Shown here: in pieces, positions 1 to 5,386 of the stretch
How the letters are laid out: each line of letters opens with the position of its first letter
Position numbering within the stretch: position 1 is the first letter of the stretch
DNA from: Clostridia bacterium
GTDB lineage: Bacteria; Bacillota; Clostridia; Oscillospirales; Ruminococcaceae
Assembly (NCBI GenBank): GCA_009177225.1
Contig: WFLZ01000293.1
Coordinates: 1,377 to 6,771 of the forward strand
Direction of reading: 5' to 3'
Length of the DNA stretch: 5,395 bases
Position numbers and translations under genes: made by a program
The notes under the pieces: model-generated
Told to the model about the DNA's origin: nothing
What the model saw: the letters and a program-made list of their open reading frames with translations, nothing else
The model's database searches: none

Positions 1-1454
1 ACAAGGTCAGAGCTATACGAGTTATAATACGAGTTATAAAATGCATAATCATCTATAATCTTTAACCCAGCAGGCAGTTCATTAATTTCTAAAAATTCGT
101 CACAGTTATAAAAAGCCTTTTTTCCAATGTACTCCAGACTTTCAGGTAATTCAACCGTTCTTAGTTTTTCACATCCCCAAAATGTTTGTTCTTCAATACG
201 TGATACACCATCTGGAATGTCTATTGACTTAAGTCGTTTACAATTGAGAAAAGCCCGTTCTCCTACCTCTTTTAAGCTCTCGCCAAGTGTAATTGATTCC
301 AATTTTTCGCACTCCATAAAAGCATAGTTACCAATGCTGGTTACTGTGTTAGGCATTATAACAGATTCAAGGCTTTTACAATCTCTAAATACACTATGCT
401 CAATCGTTTCTAAACCTTCTGGTAATATAATAGACTGTAAACTTGAACAACCATCAAACGACATATATCCCAAGCTGGTGACACTGTTTGGAATGGATAC
501 GTCTGTCAGGCTTTCGCAGCTCATAAACGTTTCGTGCTCGATACTCGTTACGCTATCCGGAATATGGATAGCTGTAAGGCTCTTACATCCTTCGAAAGCA
601 CCATAACCGATCTCGTTCACACTATCCGGTATTTCAATACTTACAAGGCTCTCACAGCCACTAAACATGCATGATCCGATACTCTCTGTTTTACTGGGGA
701 GAGTGATAGACTCGAGCGCCGTACAATCTCTAAACAAGCCCCAACCCATGGTAGTTACAGTTTCAGGGATCGTCATTGCCGTCAGGCTTTTACAACCCAT
801 AAAGGCATAGGATCCGATACTTGTCAGCGATGCAGGAAGTTCGATTTCTTCCAGACTTTCACAATGATCAAACGCTGATATTCCGATTGCTGTCAGACCA
901 TCGGGAAGCACCGCAGAGGAAAGCGAAGTACAAAACTTAAACGTACTGTCACCGATTTCGGTTATGCTTTTCGGTATCGTGACCGAAGTCAAACTGGTGC
1001 AATTAAAAAACGCACTACTTCCGAGTTTTTTTATATCCGGCGGTAACGTGATTTCTTTTAAGTTCGTACATCCCCAAAATGCGCTCATTCCGATCGTCTC
1101 AACACTGTCAGGGATTTCAATGGACTCAATATTAGAGAAATCATAGAAAAGATTACCACCGATATGTGTAATACCATCTTTAAAAATCACTTGTTTTACA
1201 TCTTGTTTAATTCCAAGCATAGGATTAAGATTGTCAAACTTTGTCCTTACAATATCTAACATGGCACCCTGACCTTCAATCAGCAAGGTACCGTCATCCA
1301 TAAGCTTATATGTGACAGTATCTCCTAATTTCCCCGAAGTCGCAGCAGTTGCAGTAATGCTGTAATCCCGTAATAGTTCGGTACACGCTGAACCGCTGCC
1401 GAAGACGACTACAAGTGCTGTCGTCACCGCTGATAACATTTTCTTTAATTTCAT
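1..1454 (-). CDS. BspA-like leucine-rich-repeat surface protein, 3' end cut by window edge
   Basis: The frame runs uninterrupted for 484 codons from ATG at 1454 to the left window edge, where the C-terminus is lost. The start follows AAGGAG with a 7-base spacer; an ATG four bases upstream is out of frame. Residues 1-23 form a signal peptide: basic MKLKK, then a hydrophobic stretch ending GSGSA. Cys24 could be a lipidated cysteine, but GSA-C lacks the usual Leu at -3, so cleavage by signal peptidase I is equally possible. Residues 41-65 (GKLGDTVTYKLMDDGTLLIE followed by GQGAM) match the N-cap usual in clostridial BspA-like proteins. Residues 107-475 are 16 consecutive LRR_5-type units of 23 residues (last one 24), with pattern xSLxxIxIPdsVtsIGxxAFxgC. 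The family is exported and cell-surface or secreted, often implicated in adhesion or protein binding; the ligand here is unknown. Any anchoring domain (LPXTG, SLH, dockerin) would lie outside the window. High confidence in family, low in function. Confidence 0.93.
   Translation of the reverse strand, partial: MKLKKMLSAVTTALVVVFGSGSACTELLRDYSITATAATSGKLGDTVTYKLMDDGTLLIEGQGAMLDIVRTKFDNLNPMLGIKQDVKQVIFKDGITHIGGNLFYDFSNIESIEIPDSVETIGMSAFWGCTNLKEITLPPDIKKLGSSAFFNCTSLTSVTIPKSITEIGDSTFKFCTSLSSAVLPDGLTAIGISAFDHCESLEEIELPASLTSIGSYAFMGCKSLTAMTIPETVTTMGWGLFRDCTALESITLPSKTESIGSCMFSGCESLVSIEIPDSVNEIGYGAFEGCKSLTAIHIPDSVTSIEHETFMSCESLTDVSIPNSVTSLGYMSFDGCSSLQSIILPEGLETIEHSVFRDCKSLESVIMPNTVTSIGNYAFMECEKLESITLGESLKEVGERAFLNCKRLKSIDIPDGVSRIEEQTFWGCEKLRTVELPESLEYIGKKAFYNCDEFLEINELPAGLKIIDDYAFYNSYYNSYSSDL
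17..40 (-). repeat. 12-bp perfect-but-one tandem duplication at the end of the LRR array
   Basis: On the plus strand, acgagttataat (17-28) is followed by acgagttataaa (29-40). On the coding strand this gives YNSYYNSY, a four-residue duplication just after the last recognisable LRR unit. It probably arose by slippage and keeps the frame. Confidence 0.8.
30..1136 (-). repeat. Array of 16 LRR_5 units, 69-bp period
   Basis: The units code for residues 107-475 of the LRR protein. Fifteen are exactly 23 codons and the last is 24 (DEFLEINELPAGL keeps one extra residue). The first fifteen end in F-x-x-C (FWGC, FFNC, FKFC, FDHC, FMGC and so on); the sixteenth ends FYNS, losing the Cys. A degenerate unit ending LFYDF precedes the array. 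One unit has LG in place of the usual IP/LP (ITLGESLKEVG). Base identity between units is modest, so this is an old protein repeat rather than a fresh DNA amplification. Units at about 470-1130 look richer in G+C than those at 1-450. Confidence 0.92.
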
Positions 1455-1461
1455 ACATAAA

Positions 1462-1467
1462 CTCCTT
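1462..1467 (-). promoter_or_regulatory. Ribosome binding site of the LRR gene
   Basis: The minus strand reads AAGGAG, then seven bases (tttatgt), then ATG at 1454. This is a near-ideal Shine-Dalgarno sequence. It decides between two adjacent ATGs: the one at 1458 is out of frame. Confidence 0.85.
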
Positions 1468-1476
1468 TTTATTGTA

Positions 1477-1485
1477 TTTATATCA
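1477..1485 (-). promoter_or_regulatory. Candidate extended -10 promoter element of the LRR gene
   Basis: The minus strand reads TGATATAAA, a match to an extended -10 (TGnTATAAT) with one mismatch. Transcription would begin near 1468-1470, giving a leader of about 15 bases that starts right at the ribosome binding site. No good -35 is seen at the standard distance, which fits extended -10 promoters. Prediction from sequence only. Confidence 0.45.
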
Positions 1486-1499
1486 GCCGATAAATCGGC
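1486..1499. promoter_or_regulatory. Palindrome GCCGATAAATCGGC next to the LRR promoter; operator or hairpin
   Basis: A perfect dyad (gccgat-aa-atcggc on the plus strand) abuts the TG of the extended -10 of the LRR gene and lies 9 bases beyond the stop of the 43-residue ORF. It sits where the promoter spacer would be, so it could be a repressor or activator site. It could also be an RNA hairpin ending transcripts of the upstream gene, but no T-run follows it on either strand, so it is not a classical terminator. Confidence 0.45.
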
Positions 1500-1507
1500 A
1501 TAATATC

Positions 1508-1639
1508 CTATTCATTCTTTTCCACAAGCATATTTTGTATAATCCGAACAAATTCCTCCTTAGACCGCAAAATGCCGCATCTTTGCATCGTCTGAATATA
1601 GTCGATGACCGAATCAGCAATGTCCTTGTTAAATGTCAT
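1508..1639 (-). CDS. Small 43-residue protein of unknown function, coupled by ATGA overlap
   Basis: The ORF begins at ATG 1639 and ends at TAG 1508-1510. The product begins MTFNKDIADSVIDYIQTMQR and ends MLVEKNE; it is charged, probably two amphipathic helices (about residues 4-20 and 26-41) around a CGILRSKEE turn, with no signal peptide or membrane segment. The start has no Shine-Dalgarno sequence. Its ATG overlaps, as ATGA, the TGA that ends the amber-extended frame of the upstream gene, the classical arrangement for translational coupling. Codon use and residue mix look protein-like, unlike the antisense frames here. I do not recognise the family. It could be an accessory or inhibitory partner of the upstream protein, or the tail of a once longer gene. 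Existence moderately likely; function unknown. Confidence 0.55.
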   Translation of the reverse strand: MTFNKDIADSVIDYIQTMQRCGILRSKEEFVRIIQNMLVEKNE

Positions 1640-1713
1640 AAAGATATAATGTCAAGACCATTTTCCGGAAAAACATTTATGACTTTTTTCAAGCTTTCGT
1701 TTGTTGCTCTAAG
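1636..1713 (-). other. 25-codon in-frame extension beyond the amber stop of the upstream gene
   Basis: Directly after the TAG at 1714-1716, the same frame continues as LRATNESLKKVINVFPENGL followed by DIISL, then TGA at 1636-1638. Reading TAG as Gln (one base from CAG) gives a seamless ITTE-Q-LRATNESLKK helix. The TGA overlaps the start of the next ORF in ATGA. These facts suggest the ancestral gene ended at 1636 and that the TAG is a nonsense mutation, a suppressed or read-through codon, or a sequencing error. Confidence 0.55.
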
Positions 1714-2787
1714 CTATTCAGTTGTAATCTGCTTTCCGTCATAAAACATTCTATAGAAAGCTCTGGAATAATAATCATAAAGTTCTTTATTTTCTACATC
1801 ATCAAAAATAAAAGAAAATCTATCATCAGAATTGTTAAATGGAGTATAAACATCCACTTTAGCAATGGACGGATTATTTTTCTTTTTGATCTGCATAAAG
1901 CTGTAAGACATCGGAATAGTTGTAAATTTTGATATTACCTGATTCGGAAACTGTTTCATCAAGTCTGAAGCAAACGCTATACTGTCATTTATTACTTTTC
2001 TGCTGCCTGAAAATGCATCTCCATACATATAAAAACGTAAAAGAATGTCTACATTCGGTAATTCCGGATCGATCATCATTATTTTCAAACGGAAATCCGA
2101 ATTTTTCTCCAACAGATAAAATATATTATTCTTGTTATTTTTCTTAAAGAAATCATCATAATCATCAATCAATGAAGGTACAGATATCTGGCTCATATTA
2201 ATTTCAACAGCATCATCCAGTAATTCATCAAAATGACGAGTAATAATCTCTTTTTTATATGATTTCACATATTTAAAATCATTTTTGAACTGATAATTTC
2301 CATCCGGAGTATATATATTGCCGGTTTGTGCATAAATAAGCAGTGTACTTAACACTTGTATTATATTGTATTTTTCAAAAATATGTATCATTTCTTTTTT
2401 GATATTTGGTTTCCATTCAAAGGGTATATCTACTGCTGATTCGGAATTATATATTATTTTATGAATAACATCTGAAAGCTCCACATTGTTTGTGAAACAA
2501 AGGGTATTTCTTAAATTGTAATAACATATATCAAACAAATCGTTTGAACCCAATATAGTCTCTTGAGAATCCGTTAATGAAAAAAATGCCGGCGAAATTC
2601 TCCCATGCATCCATTTATATGATATATTACCTGCATTAAATTTACCCTTCTCGAATTCTTCAACCGCCCGCGGATTCCATGAATACATACATTTTATGTA
2701 TTCATACTGGCTTTTCAATCCAAGTATTCTCTTAAAGTACATTTTATACAGATTAATATTTATATTTCTAAACATTGTGCACACCAT
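1714..2787 (-). CDS. Unrecognised ~357-residue protein, possible HTH plus PLD-like/DUF5919-type sensor
   Basis: No family is recognised with certainty. The open frame starts at TTG 2805 just after an in-frame TAA, but both candidate -10 boxes lie on or just before that TTG. I prefer ATG 2787 (357 residues); ATG 2775 (353) has a weak GGTG ahead. The numbering below counts from the TTG (363 residues). Residues 60-72 (NISYKWMHGRISP) resemble the recognition helix of XRE-type HTH proteins (xISxWLxGxRxP). Residues 100-220 are mixed helical. Residues 238-251 (FRLKIMMIDPELPN), 295-306 (TTIPMSYSFMQI) and 317-354 (VDVYTPF, DDRFSFIF, Tyr-rich end) recall the order of elements in DUF5919/PLD-like sensor domains (strand-DP, IP-x-x-YS, final strand plus aromatic helix), but no HKD catalytic motif is seen. 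There is no signal peptide or membrane segment, so it is likely cytoplasmic. It ends at TAG with a plausible lost C-terminus beyond, and lies next to a STAND NTPase. Domain guesses are weak. Confidence 0.8.
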   Translation of the reverse strand: MVCTMFRNININLYKMYFKRILGLKSQYEYIKCMYSWNPRAVEEFEKGKFNAGNISYKWMHGRISPAFFSLTDSQETILGSNDLFDICYYNLRNTLCFTNNVELSDVIHKIIYNSESAVDIPFEWKPNIKKEMIHIFEKYNIIQVLSTLLIYAQTGNIYTPDGNYQFKNDFKYVKSYKKEIITRHFDELLDDAVEINMSQISVPSLIDDYDDFFKKNNKNNIFYLLEKNSDFRLKIMMIDPELPNVDILLRFYMYGDAFSGSRKVINDSIAFASDLMKQFPNQVISKFTTIPMSYSFMQIKKKNNPSIAKVDVYTPFNNSDDRFSFIFDDVENKELYDYYSRAFYRMFYDGKQITTE

Positions 2788-2814
2788 AATAACTTTTTTA
2801 TTCAATTATAATAC

Positions 2815-2844
2815 ATTGTATCATATATTTCGTTTTAAAATCAA
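2815..2844 (-). promoter_or_regulatory. Candidate promoter of the ~357-residue protein gene
   Basis: The minus strand carries TTGATT (2839-2844), an 18-base spacer and TACAAT (2815-2820), with TG one base before the -10 (TGaTACAAT, extended -10). A second hexamer, TATAAT, lies at 2805-2810 but has no matching -35. Initiation from either would place the transcript start at or inside the TTG codon at 2805, favouring ATG 2787 or 2775 as the true start. Prediction from sequence only. Confidence 0.45.
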
Positions 2845-2968
2845 CACAATAAATCGCTTGATTGCTCTCTGAATATATTAAAAAAAAGAGAGTGCAAAGG
2901 AGATAATGTATTAACAAAAAATCTCATTTTTCATAATTTTATAATATCACTTTTGACTTGGAATGTAA

Positions 2969-2984
2969 ATTCCTGCAATTCCTG
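2969..2984. repeat. 16-bp direct repeat, copy 1 (attcctgcaattcctg)
   Basis: This is identical to 3135-3150, 166 bases away in the same orientation. It runs into a 12-bp tandem repeat, ttcctgaaataa at 2979-2990 and 2991-3002. On the minus strand it encodes GIAGI in one frame, as does the other copy. Confidence 0.85.
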
Positions 2985-3002
2985 AAATAATTCCTGAAAT
3001 AA
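2979..3002. repeat. 12-bp tandem repeat, two perfect copies of ttcctgaaataa
   Basis: Two perfect adjacent copies lie at 2979-2990 and 2991-3002, overlapping the end of the 16-bp direct repeat and abutting the terminator stem. A slippage product is the simplest origin. Confidence 0.85.
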
Positions 3003-3007
3003 AAAAT

Positions 3008-3055
3008 AGCATTCTGCATAAAGATTTATATTAATAAACCCATATGCAGAGTGCT
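3008..3055. terminator. Stem-loop, probable bidirectional terminator after the STAND gene
   Basis: The arms are agcattctgcata (3008-3020) and tatgcagagtgct (3043-3055). They pair over 13 positions with one mismatch, which is a G-U wobble in one transcript, and enclose a 22-base loop. On the minus strand the second arm is followed by ATTTTTTATT; on the plus strand by TTTTATTG, so it can act in both directions. It lies about 110 bases beyond the STAND stop codon. The loop is longer than in most intrinsic terminators, which lowers confidence. Confidence 0.6.
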
Positions 3056-3134
3056 TTTATTGTGATTTAATATTATTTCTTTGTGCAGAATAACGAAACA
3101 TCAAAAAATATACTGAAATAACAGTCCCAAAACT

Positions 3135-3150
3135 ATTCCTGCAATTCCTG
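3135..3150. repeat. 16-bp direct repeat, copy 2 (attcctgcaattcctg)
   Basis: This is the second copy of the repeat at 2969-2984 and lies 14 bases beyond the STAND stop. The minus-strand frame of the STAND gene, read past its TAA and a second TAA, gives AATGIAGIVLGLLFQYIF through this repeat. Confidence 0.85.
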
Positions 3151-3163
3151 TAGCTGCTTACTT

Positions 3164-5386
3164 TTATATGATTGATTTAATTTTTTCTGCTATTTCATCA
3201 CGTAATCCTAAAAATAAATGAGTGCAATTTATATAGTCAATAGCTTTTTCGTATAATATAACAGCATTCTTCGTATCACCAATTTGCTTATATAGATCGC
3301 CAAGTTCATAAGTCATATGAATCGTTCTGCTATCATATTTTTCAAAATACTCTATTTGCTTTTGAAGCGCAGAACGCATATAATCAATAGCAAATAAAAA
3401 ATTTCCCTGTTCTTTCATAATTTTTGACTTTATATAATTGATTCTTGAATATTCATGTTTTAAACCCGATTTATCACACTCATCCATTGCTTTATATATG
3501 TAAGAGCAAGCTTTATCATATTCATGTCGGTAACAGGCAACAAATGCAAGATTTCTGTATGGTACAATCAGACATAGCTCCATTGGATTAAATGAAGATC
3601 TTTTCACATTTGTACGAATATCAATTATTTCATTGCATAGTTCTTCCACTCGGGCAAGCAGTAATTCATTATTCGATAAATCATAATATTCTGTATATCT
3701 ATTACTCAGAAAAATGTCAATATCTGACACATATAATATTTCTTTATCTGATTTATTTTCAAGATTAAGAATAATTTCCCTGCCTTTTTCAAGATTTTTC
3801 GTTGCTTCATCAATACTGTAGTTTTCTTTATCACTACAGTAGGTGCGGCAGAAAATTCTTGCAGTTCTGAAATGATTTTCCCCGAAATTCTGCTTGTATA
3901 TACTCAAAAGCTTATGTGCAATTTCTAAAGCAGTTTGATTTCTTCTGTAGTGATTGATAATTAATTCAAGCCATTCATAAAAATCATATAATTCTTCTTT
4001 TGGTTCTGGAAAACATTTGTAAATGTGATATGCAATTTCCCCAATCTTGCTTTTTTCCAAATAACTGACATGATAAAATTCAATTGCTGGAAATTCTTTC
4101 ATAAGATTGTTAATAAAGTTGATGCATTTAACCAAATCAGGCTTGAGTGCAATTTTTATTGTTTCCTGTATAAACGCATGAACGGAAATATATCCGTCAG
4201 ATTCACGAACCCATGAACGCTCGATAAGCCTGTTTATATCCGAAAAATCTGCCAGATTGCAGCATTTATTGAATTTTCCTTTTTCTATTCCACTAAGTGG
4301 GAGCAACGACAAGCACATCAGAATATACTTTTCCTTCTCGTTAAGTGGGGCAATATTGAAAAGCCGTTGCATATGGCTTCCAATATTTCTTTGTTCGGAA
4401 TCATAATTCAACATTCTGAAAGTTTCATGCAGTTCAGCTTCTTCGTTATTTTTGAGGATTTTATACATAAATTCGGATGTCAGATTACTTACTTTCATCT
4501 GCTTGGCAACAAGTTCGATCGCCATAGTATGTCCCTCAAACATACCTATAATCATATCTATAAACGGATCACTATCAACATTTTTATTACAATATGCAGA
4601 AAAAATTTCTCTTAAAGTTCGTCTGTTTTCGATTGCATTAACAATTTTAGTGTTAGCTGAATATTCCAAAAAATAATTATATCTTGTTGTGATTATAACA
4701 TCAAATGGCACAGAAAGAAAATTGTCAAGTTCCTCCGAAAAATAGTCAACATTATCAAGAATTACAAGCGTCCTGTCAGTCAGCTTTTTCAACTGATTTA
4801 ACTTACGCTCATAAAATTGCTGTTCAGTCTCATCATTGCGTTTGGAAATAAAATTCTCTGTAAGCGGAAATACATTGTCATTGTTTACGGCAGAAATCAG
4901 AGAATCATCACATTCAGCAAAAACAATAACATCGTAGCTTGAATTGTATTTCTCGGCGTATCGTTTGGCAAGTTCGCTTTTTCCGATACCGCCTGTTCCC
5001 TGCAAGAACAGAAAATGATGTTTATTCTTAAAATGTTTATATATCTGTAAAAGAAATTCATCACGTCCTTTGAACACAGGTCGACAGGGCTTTGTATTTG
5101 TCAGTAGACGAACCGTATCATTTTTCTTTGTCTCACACCTTTCTGTATCAATATTTCTTGAAAAATTTTCATAGACAGGAGCAAGTTTTTCAATACATTC
5201 ACCATAAATGCTCCACAAAATCAGAAATAGCAGCGACTCATAAAATTTTCCTGTATCAATACAATTATTGATACATTTTACAAGATTTTCAGGCATTGCA
5301 TTAATATCCTTTTCAATTAGCCTGAAAACATCATGTTCTGTGTTCAAAACACCAACATCAACAATATCTTTTACTGAATCAAGCAT
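3164..5386 (-). CDS. STAND-class NTPase: NB-ARC-like domain with C-terminal TPRs
   Basis: The frame gives 740 residues and ends in TAA, with a second in-frame TAA two codons on. Residues 1-85 are helical with no catalytic motif, and include the hydrophobic SLLFLILWSIYGE (51-63). Residues 102-119 (RPVFKGRDEFL...) are the usual lead-in to NB-ARC. Walker A is GTGGIGKS (130-137, K136), Walker B LVILDNVD (207-214), the sensor TTR is at 233-235, the GxP-like motif is GHTMAIEL (285-292), and a winged-helix MHD equivalent is VHAFIQE (402-408). TPR-like helical pairs occupy about 470-720, clearest at 482-508, 610-640, 645-682 and 686-718. STAND NTPases act as ATP-dependent switches: ligand binding by the repeats releases ADP/ATP exchange and oligomerisation, often in antiphage defence or transcription control. 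The effector is not evident. No Shine-Dalgarno sequence is visible, because only 9 bases precede ATG 5386, and the frame stays open to the edge, so an upstream start with an extra N-terminal domain is possible. Cytoplasmic. Confidence 0.92.
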   Translation of the reverse strand: MLDSVKDIVDVGVLNTEHDVFRLIEKDINAMPENLVKCINNCIDTGKFYESLLFLILWSIYGECIEKLAPVYENFSRNIDTERCETKKNDTVRLLTNTKPCRPVFKGRDEFLLQIYKHFKNKHHFLFLQGTGGIGKSELAKRYAEKYNSSYDVIVFAECDDSLISAVNNDNVFPLTENFISKRNDETEQQFYERKLNQLKKLTDRTLVILDNVDYFSEELDNFLSVPFDVIITTRYNYFLEYSANTKIVNAIENRRTLREIFSAYCNKNVDSDPFIDMIIGMFEGHTMAIELVAKQMKVSNLTSEFMYKILKNNEEAELHETFRMLNYDSEQRNIGSHMQRLFNIAPLNEKEKYILMCLSLLPLSGIEKGKFNKCCNLADFSDINRLIERSWVRESDGYISVHAFIQETIKIALKPDLVKCINFINNLMKEFPAIEFYHVSYLEKSKIGEIAYHIYKCFPEPKEELYDFYEWLELIINHYRRNQTALEIAHKLLSIYKQNFGENHFRTARIFCRTYCSDKENYSIDEATKNLEKGREIILNLENKSDKEILYVSDIDIFLSNRYTEYYDLSNNELLLARVEELCNEIIDIRTNVKRSSFNPMELCLIVPYRNLAFVACYRHEYDKACSYIYKAMDECDKSGLKHEYSRINYIKSKIMKEQGNFLFAIDYMRSALQKQIEYFEKYDSRTIHMTYELGDLYKQIGDTKNAVILYEKAIDYINCTHLFLGLRDEIAEKIKSII

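Larger units (their letters stand above)
2806..3163. other. AT-rich intergenic region between the STAND gene and the ~357-residue gene
   Basis: No convincing gene was found in these 358 bases. The region holds a stem-loop terminator (3008-3055), a 16-bp direct repeat (2969-2984 and 3135-3150), a 12-bp tandem repeat (2979-3002), a promoter (2815-2844) and a weak imperfect hairpin (2862-2897). Several very short hydrophobic frames occur on the minus strand around the repeats; none has a ribosome binding site. Confidence 0.7.

Noticed and set aside
1..1136. Regular spaced repeats suggesting a CRISPR array
   Set aside because: The 69-bp period is an in-frame LRR protein repeat without conserved identical repeats or unique spacers.
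127..1146. Plus-strand open frames at 127-327, 334-606 and 964-1146
   Set aside because: They are antisense to the LRR gene. Their apparent repeated Ser/Leu-rich content is the complement of the 69-bp LRR period, and none has a ribosome binding site.
1415..1744. 109-codon plus-strand frame
   Set aside because: It overlaps the signal-peptide end of the LRR gene, the LRR promoter, the 43-residue ORF and the end of the ~357-residue gene on the opposite strand. It lacks a Shine-Dalgarno sequence and has a chance-like composition.
1929..2147. 72-codon plus-strand frame
   Set aside because: It lies wholly antisense inside the ~357-residue gene and has no ribosome binding site.
2862..2897. Imperfect hairpin ttgctctct / agagagtgcaa
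   Set aside because: It has a two-base bulge, a short stem, and the A/T-run lies in the loop instead of after the second arm, so it is not a convincing terminator.
2896..2914. Good-looking AAAGGAG plus ATG on the plus strand
   Set aside because: The frame is ATG TAT TAA, two codons only, so it is a chance match in AT-rich sequence.
4025..4676. Plus-strand frames at 4025-4216, 4367-4615 and 4452-4676
   Set aside because: All are antisense to the STAND gene, whose motifs confirm the minus-strand frame. Two of them overlap each other in different frames.
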